Positions 16,539-25,062 of a DNA stretch of 37,495 nucleotides are shown one piece after another. The notes beneath the pieces were generated by a model that had not been told where the DNA came from, did not search any database, and worked only from the letters and a program-made list of their open reading frames with translations. A program made the position numbers and the translations under genes. Source of the stretch: an uncultured Oscillospiraceae bacterium (lineage in GTDB: Bacteria > Bacillota > Clostridia > Oscillospirales > Oscillospiraceae); the NCBI GenBank assembly GCA_910579725.1, contig CAJTUD010000025.1, positions 1 to 37,495 on the forward strand. The letters are read 5' to 3'. Position 1 is the first letter of the stretch. The number at the start of each line of letters is the position of its first letter.

Positions 16539-17513
16539 TCAAGTCTCCTCTTTCATATTGTAGTTATGGAGCGGTACATACCGGTCAAGATTTTCCTCCC
16601 GGTGTACGCCGCCATAGTGCAGCAGCGCGCCTGTCAGCGATCCCAGCAAAACGCAAGTGTCGCGGTCACTGCAAGCTGTCTGTATAGTCCCGGCCAGCCG
16701 TTTGCTGCTTCCCGCGCAGTCAAATATCCCGTTCAGATAGCAGTCGATCCGCAGACCATCGCCGTGCTCCACCGTCAGTACTGGGCGGAAATCGAACATC
16801 GGGTGACAGAGGGCCGCGTCAGGGCGGGCCGGCTCACAGGTGATGAAGGCGCTCTGCTCCGGCCAGAAGCCGTTGGATTTCACCAGCTCTACGACGGCGT
16901 TGAAAAACTCCGCTGTGGTTTCCCGCTGGGCGGGCGGCGCGGGCATGTGCTCTTCCGCCCAAAGCCGGGCGGAGGGCTGGTCGCTCTCCCGAAACAGCGA
17001 TACAAACTGTTCGATCCGTTCTGTCCTGGTCAGCTGATCCTGTTTCCAGTACCATTCAGACCGCTGGGCGCAGCCTCCGCGATAGATCCCAGTTTTATCT
17101 CTGCCGTCAAACGGGCGGTGTTGCAGCATTGCCTTGCAAATGTCCAAAAGCAGCCTGTCGCCTGTCCAGTTACACGCAATCGACACGCCGGAGCGCATAA
17201 AGCCGCCGCACTGATCGCACTTTCCAACCAGATACAGCAGCCGTTCCGGTTCCGGTTCGTCCAGCGTGGAATACTGAAGCCGCCAGCCGTCAGGGATGAA
17301 ATGGCGGCAGTAGTAGTCCGTCAGCTTGGAAAAATCCTTGCTGCGGTGCCCGCTGCACGCACACCAGCGCTCTTCCATAGCATCCAGAGCCTCCATGGTT
17401 CCGCACTCCGGGCAGATGCTTGTCGCGTTGTCTCTCCGGGAGAGGGCGGGCGGCGCTGTGTACTGCTTGCCGCAGAGGGGGCATACGCGCCCCGCGTAGT
17501 TACTGCTGTTCAT
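16539..17513 (-). CDS. CxC/CxxC family protein C with extra zinc ribbon
   Basis: The 324-residue protein has an added N-terminal zinc ribbon (C11-x2-C14 and C34-x2-C37), then the family module: CAC (C51, C53), CRHFIPDGWRLQYSTL and GKCDQCGG (C99, C102). The middle block FVSLFRESDQPSARLWAEE and the C-terminal block FDFRPVLTVEHGDGLRIDCY and GALLHYGGVHREENLDRY align with protein B. The start is ATG at 17513 after GGAAGGAGG, overlapping the upstream gene by 14 nt. The family probably arose by tandem duplication and divergence. Function unknown. Confidence 0.75.
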   Translation of the reverse strand: MNSSNYAGRVCPLCGKQYTAPPALSRRDNATSICPECGTMEALDAMEERWCACSGHRSKDFSKLTDYYCRHFIPDGWRLQYSTLDEPEPERLLYLVGKCDQCGGFMRSGVSIACNWTGDRLLLDICKAMLQHRPFDGRDKTGIYRGGCAQRSEWYWKQDQLTRTERIEQFVSLFRESDQPSARLWAEEHMPAPPAQRETTAEFFNAVVELVKSNGFWPEQSAFITCEPARPDAALCHPMFDFRPVLTVEHGDGLRIDCYLNGIFDCAGSSKRLAGTIQTACSDRDTCVLLGSLTGALLHYGGVHREENLDRYVPLHNYNMKEET

Positions 17514-18066
17514 CGTGTCCTCCTTCCGGTATCCCCTGCTCAAAAGCCGGTTTCTGTACCCGGGCGAGGTCAAAGGAGTAGACAGGAACGACCCTTGACC
17601 AGCTCAGAAAATAGAAGTAGTAGGGTTTCAGGCCGTCGTCAATTTCGACCACGATACCAGGCTCCAGCACATCCTCCGGAAGAATGTCATAGACGTCTCC
17701 GGTCCCGGCCGCCTCGTAAAACGCCTTCGCTTTCATGCCAAGCGGTTTTTCCAGAAGCAGCTTGTAATGGCTGGAGGCAACGGAAATATACCGCTCCTTC
17801 TTGGGATTAAAACGATTCCGAGATAAAATATCCATCGCCTGGCTCCGCTCATCTGCAAAGCCGTAGACCCGGCATACCGGCGGGCTGATCCGTCGGGGGC
17901 ACCACTTGGGCGCCTTGCGCTGAGGATCAGAGGACCGGAACCGCTTGGGGCTTTTCCGTTTGGGAAACCCGCCGCAGTATCGCGAACGGGACAAACCGTT
18001 TCCAAGGTACTGGTGATGCCTGCACTCCATACATGCCGGCTCCGGGAAAGAATACCGTTTCGCCAT
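17500..18066 (-). CDS. Hypothetical Cys-rich N-terminus protein (188 aa)
   Basis: The N-terminus has CMECRHH, a basic stretch (PKRKSPKRFRSSDPQRKAPK) and two more cysteines (WCPRR, VCRVYGF), so it may bind zinc or nucleic acid. The C-terminal half is mixed alpha/beta (PGIVVEIDDGLKPYYFYFLS). It starts immediately after the stop codon of gene D, with GGAGGGCGG as RBS. It does not share the module of its four neighbours. I do not recognise the family. Confidence 0.65.
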   Translation of the reverse strand: MAKRYSFPEPACMECRHHQYLGNGLSRSRYCGGFPKRKSPKRFRSSDPQRKAPKWCPRRISPPVCRVYGFADERSQAMDILSRNRFNPKKERYISVASSHYKLLLEKPLGMKAKAFYEAAGTGDVYDILPEDVLEPGIVVEIDDGLKPYYFYFLSWSRVVPVYSFDLARVQKPAFEQGIPEGGHDEQQ

Positions 18067-18507
18067 TTACCCGCCCTCCTTTTCGGAAAGACGGCCAGCC
18101 TGGGCAATCTTCTGATCTCCCGGCCGGCGCAGCCATTCATGGACATAATCCTTGTCCTCTTCGTGGAACAGGGATAAAAACATATCCCGGAAACAGTTCA
18201 CGCCATCCGGCAGCCGCTCACGCGGACCTTTCCACATCTGAAACAACCAGTTGTAGACCTCCGACAGGAAATCGTCCGCGCCGCACGTTGCGGGCATGGC
18301 GCGGCCAATACACAACCGTTTTCCGCAGACCACGCACCGGCCGATCTTGCACATGCGGCGATCCTCTTCCGGCTCCAACGTGCTGTATTCCAGCGCAAAG
18401 CCCTGGAAATCAAAGTGGTGCATCAGGTGGTTGACGCCTGCGGCGATGTCCCCGCTTTTCCAGTCGATACACTGGCACAGCGGCGTGTTTTGTTTGCATT
18501 CCTGCAT
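18067..18507 (-). CDS. CxC/CxxC family protein D (short form)
   Basis: The 146-residue protein has the family module alone: CQC (C11, C13), HHFDFQGFALEYSTL, then GRCVVCGKRLC (C58, C61). The LFHEEDKDYVHEWLRRPGD block corresponds to the middle block of B and C, but the C-terminal block is absent. AAGGAGG precedes the ATG, which overlaps the DUF3268 stop by one base (TAATG). It could be the minimal form of the family or a truncated member. Function unknown. Confidence 0.7.
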   Translation of the reverse strand: MQECKQNTPLCQCIDWKSGDIAAGVNHLMHHFDFQGFALEYSTLEPEEDRRMCKIGRCVVCGKRLCIGRAMPATCGADDFLSEVYNWLFQMWKGPRERLPDGVNCFRDMFLSLFHEEDKDYVHEWLRRPGDQKIAQAGRLSEKEGG

Positions 18508-18884
18508 TACGCAGCCTCCTTGCTATTTTTGTAGTCCCGGCACAGCCGGATCACTCTCTCACAGTCGTCCATCTCCATCATACCGATGTGGGCATTTTCC
18601 TCAGACACCTGAAGCGATTTCGCCAGCCACCGGTAGGCGGCGCTCCTGGTCCAGCCCTGTTTTTTCCATAAAGCGTCGAAAACCTGATGGGTTTCTTGGC
18701 GTTTTAATCGTAAAACAGTATTTGCCACTTTGCCCATAGGCTTGTCCGTACCCGGATAGCAGCCTACATAGGCATTGCACATCGTACAGAGGTAGATAGT
18801 CTCATTGCCTTTTCCGTAAAGAACATGGGTTTTGGACTTGATGATCTTTCCGCCGCAGTAGCGGCAGATCTTAGGAATACGCAT
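18507..18884 (-). CDS. DUF3268 zinc-finger-containing protein
   Basis: The 125 residues have CRYCGG (C7, C10) and YLCTMCNAYVGCYPGT (C33, C36), followed by the DUF3268 signature KPMGKVANTVLRLKRQETH, then AYRWLAKSLQVSEENAHIGM. The family is widespread on mobile elements and of unknown function. The start is ATG at 18884 with a purine-rich AAAAGGG before it; the longer upstream frame lacks support and overlaps the clamp gene. A conserved RNA motif is named after this family (see the leader RNA upstream). Confidence 0.85.
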   Translation of the reverse strand: MRIPKICRYCGGKIIKSKTHVLYGKGNETIYLCTMCNAYVGCYPGTDKPMGKVANTVLRLKRQETHQVFDALWKKQGWTRSAAYRWLAKSLQVSEENAHIGMMEMDDCERVIRLCRDYKNSKEAA

Positions 18885-18906
18885 AGGCCCTTTTCGACCT
18901 CCGTTC

Positions 18907-20019
18907 TCATGCCGCCTTTTGAGACTGTGCCGCCTGCTTTGGCGCCCGCAGGGGGGACTGAATGTACTGTGTCGCTCCCGCGCGAATTGCCAGCAGGCCC
19001 CTTTCGTCAAAATCCAACGTCACTTTGCCTTTGACCAGTCTCAAATATTGCAGCAGGGTTTTGTAATTGTAGTAGAAGGGTTGGCCCGGCGCACTGAGCA
19101 CCAGGGCTTTTACCGGCACTGTGGCCCGCTCCCTGTCCTCTCCGGCGCTGACGCGAATGACATGTTCGCCAAAAGCCACTTCAATCCGGGAGTTTTCCGG
19201 CGCCACCACAGAAGCGGAGAGCACAGCCGACGCCAATTCCTCAGCGGACAGGTTGACCGAATATTTTGCTTGGAAGGAATCAAAGAGAATCTTGGTGTTG
19301 GGGTATTTTCCCTCCATCAGCCGGGCGGAAAAGAGCAGCTCCCCGTTCCAGAAAACGATGCTTTTCCCCGCAAGGCCCATCTCATATACATCGCTGTCCC
19401 GCGAAATCGCGGCCAACGCCGCCAGAGAATGCGCTGGGATCAACAGCTCCGACGCGCCCTTGCAGTTTTCATCGCCCTTAGCCTCCATAATGCAGAAGCC
19501 GTTGGTGCTGACGCCGCGCAGCCCGTCGGGTCCTAAGCTGATCTTGATGCAGCTCATGAGCGGCGCGTTCTCCCCGTCCGCCGCGGCAAACGCTGTCTTA
19601 CGGACCAAGGACTGCACGCCGGTTACTGGGATTGTATCATCGGGGAACGGCAGCTCCGGCATGGGGTACTTATCGCCGGAGAGCACGTTCAGAAGATAGT
19701 GGGTATGGCCGGACCGAATCGCAAGCTGGCCGCCGCGCTCCAGTTCCATATCCAAATCGCTGTCTTTTGACAGCTTGGATACGATGTCAGTCAGCAGCCG
19801 GGCGTCTATGACGGTATTCCCAGGCCGCTCCACCACCGCGCCCATGGAAGCGCGGATGGTAATTTCTAAGTTGGTGGCAGTCAATGTCAGCATGGAATTG
19901 CCTTCGTCCGCTTCCAAGTGAATGCCCTGCAACTCTTTGATGGTTGTGTTCCTGGGGACAGCCAGTGCCGCCTGTTTGGACAGGCGCAGAAGATCGTCCC
20001 GCTTGATATGGGCAAGCAT
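18907..20019 (-). CDS. dnaN: Beta sliding clamp (DnaN) homologue
   Basis: The 370 residues have the length and pattern of the bacterial beta clamp: MLAHIKRDDLLRLSKQAALA, a GIHLEADEGNSMLTLTATNLE strand pair, VIDARLLTDIVSKL, SGDKYPMPELPFP (the usual domain 1-2 junction), LRGVSTNGFCIM and ARLMEGKYPNTK. The C-terminus QYIQSPLRAPKQ replaces the usual YLIMPMR end and continues about 12 residues further. It would encircle DNA and tether polymerase or other partners during element replication. AGGAGG lies just upstream of the ATG, 14 bp after the helicase stop. It is an element-borne copy; the host will have its own. Confidence 0.9.
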   Translation of the reverse strand: MLAHIKRDDLLRLSKQAALAVPRNTTIKELQGIHLEADEGNSMLTLTATNLEITIRASMGAVVERPGNTVIDARLLTDIVSKLSKDSDLDMELERGGQLAIRSGHTHYLLNVLSGDKYPMPELPFPDDTIPVTGVQSLVRKTAFAAADGENAPLMSCIKISLGPDGLRGVSTNGFCIMEAKGDENCKGASELLIPAHSLAALAAISRDSDVYEMGLAGKSIVFWNGELLFSARLMEGKYPNTKILFDSFQAKYSVNLSAEELASAVLSASVVAPENSRIEVAFGEHVIRVSAGEDRERATVPVKALVLSAPGQPFYYNYKTLLQYLRLVKGKVTLDFDERGLLAIRAGATQYIQSPLRAPKQAAQSQKAA

Positions 20020-20033
20020 GATATGGATACCTC

Positions 20034-23000
20034 CTATGCAATCTTGAACAGCAGGAATTGATCCTCGCTGTTTTCCGCCGCCGTTTTCTTTCGGCGCGCG
20101 GCTTTCGGTTTTTCCTTCGCAGCGGCATTTTGCGCTGGGGCGTCGAAAATGGACGCCCCAATCGGTTCGGACGCCGGTATAGATGTTTCAAAGGTAAACT
20201 CCACCGCCGGCTTTGCCCCAGTATGGACCGACAACATGGATTCATCCTTCTTCTGCGGCTTCTCAGAGAAAATAGACCAGGCGGACGCCTGGGGCTTGAG
20301 CAGCGCCATGCGCTTGAACATGGCGGACACATCCTCCACGCTGTCCTTGATGCCCAGCATCAGCTCCTTTGCCATCATGGTGGTCATATCCTCGCACTCG
20401 CTCATGGCGGCCAGCCCCTCCTCCGAGAAGGAGCCTTCAATGATACCCGCCACTGCCAGTTTGGAGGCCATGAGCTTAATGGCTTTGTGCTGCATGGTGT
20501 GCTGGTAGTAGGGCATATAAACTTCTACCCGGGGCGCGGTCTGGTTGATCCGCCAGGAACGGCGGCTGGCCTGCCGCAGAGTGAACAGCTTATAGCCCGT
20601 ATCGTAGAAGATCAGCGTAGTAAAAGCGTTCAGGTCCAGGCCGGTCTCCACCAGAGAGGGGTTGCAGATCAGGATTTGCAGGCCCTCTCTCAGCCGGTCG
20701 TCCACCCATGCCTCGCGTTTGTCCGGTTTGACCTTGGCAGGTAAAATCGTGCTGCGCCAGCCCCGTTCCAAGAAGAGCCGCTCCAGCTTGGACTGGGTGT
20801 TCAGGCGCGTCCAGTTGGTGTAGACCAGCACCTTCTCTCCGGCGGCAATCTTTCGCTCCACGATTTCCAGCACCTTCTCATCCTTGGGAAGAATAGCGTC
20901 CGGCGCGGCAGTGTCCGCCGGCTCAACAATGGGATAGCCGTCAAGGGGATGGTAGATGGGCTTATGTCCGCAGGGCTGATCCGGGTACGCGGTCAGAAGA
21001 TTCAGATAGGCGGAGAGGATTTTCCTTGCCGCTTTCCGGTCATTCTTCAGCACGCTTTTCAGCATAGCTTCGATCCGGTCATACTCCTTCTCGACTGCTT
21101 CAGGCATGGACAGGGGGACGGGGATCTCCTCGTATTCAGGGAGATCTTTTCCCATATCCGTCAGGGAGAGGAAAACGGCGTATTCCATCAGGAACCGGGA
21201 ATACACCAGCGGCGAGACGCCGGGCAGCAGGCGCGTAGAAACACGCGACTGCACCGTTCGCCGGTTAGAGTTGTACTCCGGCTCCACTTCCTCATAGGTC
21301 GTCTGGATTACGCCGTACTCCTTGTCAAACTCCGTAGGCGTTTCATAGTCCTTGCCGTCCTTTTTCATCAGGGACGGGACCATACGGTACAGAAGGTAGA
21401 AAATGCCGGAGCTGTAGCCGTTAATCAGCGTTGCCGTCATACCGACCACCTTCTTTGCCGTATCGTACAGTTCCGCCATGGCGTCGCCCTGACCGGACTT
21501 GTTGTTGTACTGGTGCAGTTCATCCACGATCAGGCCGTAGATACGGCCCTTGTACTTGCGCTTGATATAGCTGCTCAAGGGGAAGGCCCGGTTCGCGCCT
21601 CTGGCGGCAGAAACCGCACCCGGAGTCATGGAAAGATCGCCCAATTTCTCTTTCAGGGCTTCGCTTTTGGCTTTCCTGATGTGCTCATCAATCAAAGGAC
21701 GGTAAACAAAGCCATAATCTCCGATTTTGGCCCAGGCCTTTTGCCTGCCCCACGCGCTGGGGTTGAGCGCGGTCCAAAGGCTCGCGCCGCAGGCTTCGCA
21801 CTTGTGGTTTTCGCGGTGCTCCCTCCGGAAAAAGAGCGAGTTGGCGGGAATGCGGTATACCGTTCCATCCCGGCTGATATTCGCCATGACAGCCGTCCCG
21901 CACTCCGGGCAGCAGAACACAGGCGTATCAGGCCGCTCATTCGCAGCGCCGCAGTCTGGCAGCGGCGTTTTCCGGTCTATCTGAAGGCCCTCCCGGTTCC
22001 ATTGCCGGTAGAGCACTGCCGGAGCGCGCATGTAACCGTCCCGCGCCTTTTCCTTGGAGAGAATCGCAAAGCAGCTTTTTGTGCCCCGCTCGTACATCTG
22101 ATACAGATGGTCGAACTCCTGGATGCTGTGGACTACGGCGGCAAAGGTGTTTGGCACAGTCTCCTCCACCTCCCGCACCCATTTTTTCGTTACATGGGAG
22201 GGGCAGAGAACGACATTGAAGGTCTTAAAAAGTCCGGCGTTTTTATGCTGGGCGTAAAGTCCAGCCGCTGTGGACGCGATGGCCGCCGCGCCGATCTTGG
22301 TCTTGCCCGCGCCGCATTCCGCCACGATCAGCCCCACTTTGTTGCGCTGGAGTTGCCGCTTGACAGACTCCGCCACCGCGAGCTGGGCGTCGTAGAGGGA
22401 ATAGCCCGCGTGGTCATGGATGTACTGATTGACTGCCAGCACTTCCGGGGAAAGCGGCTCCTTGGAGGGATCGAACAGCGGAACAAAAAGATTTTTGATC
22501 CGCTCGGCCACCGTAACGCCGAAGGTGTTCAGATAGTCCGTTACAGACTCCAATTTGTCCAGCGGGGAGGGGCCGGGGACCGCGCCAGGTATGGCGATGG
22601 CTCCGCTTTTCAGGCCGCTTTCCAGAACGGCCACGATGTTTTTGTCCTTCTCCTCGCAGCGCAGCAGCCACGCCTCCATCTTGCGGGAAATGGATTTGAC
22701 CCGCAGGGGGCGGAGGATCTTCCGCCGTGTCAGTTCGGAAAGAACATAGTCCTGAAACTCCGGGATCAAAGGAACTGCGGTTTTCTGATCGACTGCCCGG
22801 AACAGATCCGCCTTGTCGCCGGGCGTGCAGAAGATGTAGGTATTGCGCGGCGGCAGATCCAACTCGGTCTGAGGCTCTGCCAGCGCCGCGTTTGCGTCAT
22901 CCTCCGTTTTTTTCTCGCCATTTTTTGCTGTCTGGCCGTCGTCCTCCGCGATCAGGGTCGCCTCGGCGTATACCCCATCGTAGCTGAGGACGCGCCGGTA

Positions 23001-23237
23001 CTGCTTGGCAAGCGTGCTGAGGGTCATGGCGCCGTCTTCACTCTCGATCTCGATGGTAATTCCGCCATAGATCGCGTCTGCGAGACCGCGCACTTCCTCC
23101 GGGTATCCCCCGAATCGCAGGGCCGCCAAGGTCGCCTTTCCTTTTTCGTCCCATACCACTGTGTCCGCGTATCCGGTCAGCCGGATGCTGTTCTTCTCGT
23201 CGTAGTAGGTGACTTTCATGAGTTTTTGCTTGTTCAT
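20034..23237 (-). CDS. SNF2-like superfamily 2 helicase
   Basis: The 1067 residues include Walker A ECGAGKTK (307-314), DELH as motif II (572-575), GMTATL as motif III (599-604) and motif VI QASRRSWRINQ (889-899). A zinc ribbon (C443-x2-C446 and C480-x2-C483) is inserted between motifs I and II. The N-terminal 250 residues are accessory. The C-terminus ends EDQFLLFKIA, and QFLLF (1060-1064) matches the QxxLF type of beta-clamp-binding peptide. This suggests it is tethered to the clamp encoded next door. A role in remodelling or unwinding DNA in replication is likely. The start at ATG 23237 follows AAAGGAG. It opens the long operon. Confidence 0.88.
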   Translation of the reverse strand: MNKQKLMKVTYYDEKNSIRLTGYADTVVWDEKGKATLAALRFGGYPEEVRGLADAIYGGITIEIESEDGAMTLSTLAKQYRRVLSYDGVYAEATLIAEDDGQTAKNGEKKTEDDANAALAEPQTELDLPPRNTYIFCTPGDKADLFRAVDQKTAVPLIPEFQDYVLSELTRRKILRPLRVKSISRKMEAWLLRCEEKDKNIVAVLESGLKSGAIAIPGAVPGPSPLDKLESVTDYLNTFGVTVAERIKNLFVPLFDPSKEPLSPEVLAVNQYIHDHAGYSLYDAQLAVAESVKRQLQRNKVGLIVAECGAGKTKIGAAAIASTAAGLYAQHKNAGLFKTFNVVLCPSHVTKKWVREVEETVPNTFAAVVHSIQEFDHLYQMYERGTKSCFAILSKEKARDGYMRAPAVLYRQWNREGLQIDRKTPLPDCGAANERPDTPVFCCPECGTAVMANISRDGTVYRIPANSLFFRREHRENHKCEACGASLWTALNPSAWGRQKAWAKIGDYGFVYRPLIDEHIRKAKSEALKEKLGDLSMTPGAVSAARGANRAFPLSSYIKRKYKGRIYGLIVDELHQYNNKSGQGDAMAELYDTAKKVVGMTATLINGYSSGIFYLLYRMVPSLMKKDGKDYETPTEFDKEYGVIQTTYEEVEPEYNSNRRTVQSRVSTRLLPGVSPLVYSRFLMEYAVFLSLTDMGKDLPEYEEIPVPLSMPEAVEKEYDRIEAMLKSVLKNDRKAARKILSAYLNLLTAYPDQPCGHKPIYHPLDGYPIVEPADTAAPDAILPKDEKVLEIVERKIAAGEKVLVYTNWTRLNTQSKLERLFLERGWRSTILPAKVKPDKREAWVDDRLREGLQILICNPSLVETGLDLNAFTTLIFYDTGYKLFTLRQASRRSWRINQTAPRVEVYMPYYQHTMQHKAIKLMASKLAVAGIIEGSFSEEGLAAMSECEDMTTMMAKELMLGIKDSVEDVSAMFKRMALLKPQASAWSIFSEKPQKKDESMLSVHTGAKPAVEFTFETSIPASEPIGASIFDAPAQNAAAKEKPKAARRKKTAAENSEDQFLLFKIA

Positions 23238-23275
23238 GCATAGAATTGCTCCTTTCTGTTTTGGACTGAGGACGC

Positions 23276-23319
23276 AAAAAACCGCAGTCCTCTCCCGAAA
23301 GAGCAGACTGCGGTTTTTG
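23276..23319 (-). terminator. Terminator hairpin in the helicase leader
   Basis: On the minus strand, CAAAAACCGCAGTC pairs with GACTGCGGTTTTTTG across a 16-nt loop, and the T run follows the second arm. It lies between the structured RNA and the helicase ATG (about 40 bp before it), so it could act as a conditional terminator for the operon. Confidence 0.75.
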
Positions 23320-23334
23320 TACGGACTCGTGTTG

Positions 23335-23417
23335 GTATTTAGGATGCTGACAGGTCTCCCAAGGGCATACTGCCCCCAGGAGCGAATATCTGACCTGAAA
23401 AAATCTTACCTAAATAC
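23335..23417 (-). ncRNA. Structured 5' leader RNA, riboswitch-like candidate
   Basis: On the minus strand, nested pairs are visible: outer CCTAAATAC/GTATTTAGG arms (23335-23343 with 23409-23417), middle CAGGTC/GACCTG (23351-23356 with 23392-23397), inner CTCC/GGAG (23356-23359 with 23379-23382), and an apical GGGC/GCCC hairpin (23363-23366 with 23372-23375). A weak promoter places the transcript start at the outer stem, and a terminator hairpin follows 16 nt later. That is a riboswitch or attenuator layout. I do not recognise a known class. A 'DUF3268 RNA motif' has been reported upstream of DUF3268 genes, and a DUF3268 gene is third in this operon, but I cannot match the structure. Confidence 0.5.
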
Positions 23418-23423
23418 ACCTTG

Positions 23424-23452
23424 AGCATACCATGTTTTTCTCCGCTTGAACA
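23424..23452 (-). promoter_or_regulatory. Candidate promoter of the helicase operon
   Basis: On the minus strand, TGTTCA (23447-23452) is 17 bp from TATGCT (23424-23429). The -35 is poor, the -10 fair. The start would fall at about 23418, right at the structured RNA's outer stem. The rest of 23453-23516 shows nothing. Confidence 0.4.
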
Positions 23453-23516
23453 GTTGAGGTTTCTTCTACACCCAAAACGGATATAAGGTGGAAGCTATGA
23501 TTCTCATATCCTATAA

Positions 23517-23548
23517 AGAAAAGGCCCCGCCGGAGCGGGGCCTTTTCT
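23517..23548 (-). terminator. Terminator after the S1-like protein gene
   Basis: AGAAAAGGCCCCG and its complement form a 13-bp stem with a 6-nt loop and T run on the minus strand, 30 bp after the stop codon. It is nearly palindromic and may work in both directions. It separates the repA operon from the helicase operon. Confidence 0.8.
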
Positions 23549-23577
23549 GGTGGTTCTGGCGGTATGGACCGTCCTGC

Positions 23578-25014
23578 TTACCACTTGGACAAGATGCGGC
23601 CATAGATCAAGCTGCGCTCGAAATCGTACTTGACGATTGCCAGGATCACCGTATCGCCCTTGCGGAAGTCCCGATCGGTATGCTGGGCGGTGTAAAGGCA
23701 CAGACAGGTGGTGCCGTCCGGCATGGTGCAGAACACACCACCGCCGTATTTGCCGCTGATGACCGCCTGCCGGCGGCAACCCAGAGGGTGGCGGGCCGCA
23801 GCGCCCTCAAAGGGATTGGGCGCGGCCTCCTTGACGGAGATTGTCAGACGGCCGGAGGCGCGGTCAAAGCTCTTGAGCACGCAGTCCAGCTTTTCTCCAG
23901 GATGATATTTCTCCCGCAGATCGGAATAGCTGGAGTAGCTGATGTCCTGATAGCGCAAAGTAAGGTCCCTGCCGCCGCACTCCACAAGGCAGCGGCTGGG
24001 TCCAACGGTCAGGATGCGGCAGGTCAGCCGTTCCCCGGCTTCATGCCCGCCCCTCGCGGTGTCAAAGGCCCGCTGCCGGATCATGGTCCCCATGCGGCGG
24101 GAGGCAATCGCCATATTGTTCTCGCGGTCCACATCCAGGATTACATAGTCGATCTCCGCGCCGGACATATTCCGCAGGACGTGGGTAGGCCGCTCCTCGC
24201 CGGGCATCCACATCTCGGTTTCCGGGATCAGCACCTTGACGCGCAGGGAAATGACAGCGGCGCAGTACATCCTTTTCCGCTCCACCTGCCCGGTCTCCCG
24301 GTTGCGGACGTGAAAGGCGTGGGCGTCCACACCGATGATCTTCCCAGTGAGTACCGATTTGGAGCGGAAGGAGGCGTAAATATCGTTCCACTCCTGACGC
24401 TCCTGCTCGGTCAGGTTCCGGTCCAGCTCATTCAGTTTCAGAGACAGCAGGGGGCTGTGGCCCTCCGCCGGCCTCCCGGCCCGGGGGCGGGGGGCCGCAG
24501 TCCGAGGCGTCTCTTCCGGCGGGGAAGGCTGCTCCGGCGGTAAAGCGGCTTCCCTTGGAAGCAGAGCCTCCTCTCCTGCGGGAAATTCTCCATCGGGCGG
24601 GTCATCGCCCCCTTGGTCAGCCAGCCCCACCACGACCATATCGCCGGAACCCGCGCTCCCGGCCTCCGGGTCAAGCCGGTCCGCTTCCGGCAGCTCTCCA
24701 TCGGGCGGGACCGTCTCCGGCGTCTCCAAAGGCGTCCGTCCATCGGCCTCCAATGCGTCGTTCGCCTCCGGGACTGCGCCCTCCGCTTTTTCGGCCTTCT
24801 TTTTGGCTGTGCGTTTCTTTTTGGGCGCCGCTTCCGGGGCCTCTCCCTCATTTGATACAGGCTCCGGTGTGCCGCTGGCTTCCGCATCCTCCCGCGGCAG
24901 ATGATCCGGGGATTCCGGCGCAAGGCCCGGCTCCGTTGTTTCCGGCAGGCCATCGGGCTGCTGCGTCATTTGCTCCTCCGTTGGGATTCCATATTCCATA
25001 GATTCCATTGTCAT
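23578..25014 (-). CDS. S1-like RNA-binding-domain protein with acidic linker
   Basis: The 478 residues have a long low-complexity N-terminal half rich in Pro, Glu and Ala, with a basic patch (PKKKRTAKKKAEK), to about residue 205. Three OB/S1-like segments follow: one at about 220-265 (VLTGKIIGVDAHAFHVRNRE), one at about 330-410 with GEKLDCVLKSFDRASGRLTI (the S1 ending pattern), and a last one to the C-terminus with GDTVILAIVKYDFERSLIYG. S1 domains bind RNA, so this may link replication or transfer to RNA. The start is ATG at 25014, 7-8 nt after AAAGGAG. It is the last gene of the repA transcript. Confidence 0.7.
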   Translation of the reverse strand: MTMESMEYGIPTEEQMTQQPDGLPETTEPGLAPESPDHLPREDAEASGTPEPVSNEGEAPEAAPKKKRTAKKKAEKAEGAVPEANDALEADGRTPLETPETVPPDGELPEADRLDPEAGSAGSGDMVVVGLADQGGDDPPDGEFPAGEEALLPREAALPPEQPSPPEETPRTAAPRPRAGRPAEGHSPLLSLKLNELDRNLTEQERQEWNDIYASFRSKSVLTGKIIGVDAHAFHVRNRETGQVERKRMYCAAVISLRVKVLIPETEMWMPGEERPTHVLRNMSGAEIDYVILDVDRENNMAIASRRMGTMIRQRAFDTARGGHEAGERLTCRILTVGPSRCLVECGGRDLTLRYQDISYSSYSDLREKYHPGEKLDCVLKSFDRASGRLTISVKEAAPNPFEGAAARHPLGCRRQAVISGKYGGGVFCTMPDGTTCLCLYTAQHTDRDFRKGDTVILAIVKYDFERSLIYGRILSKW

Positions 25015-25062
25015 TGTGTACTGCTCCTTTCGATTTTCTGTTATGACTGCGGCCAATTTCAA

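Noticed and set aside
20949..23243. 764-codon plus-strand frame opposite the helicase
   Set aside because: Composition (Arg/His/Gly-rich) is typical of antisense reading; the helicase motifs on the other strand are decisive.
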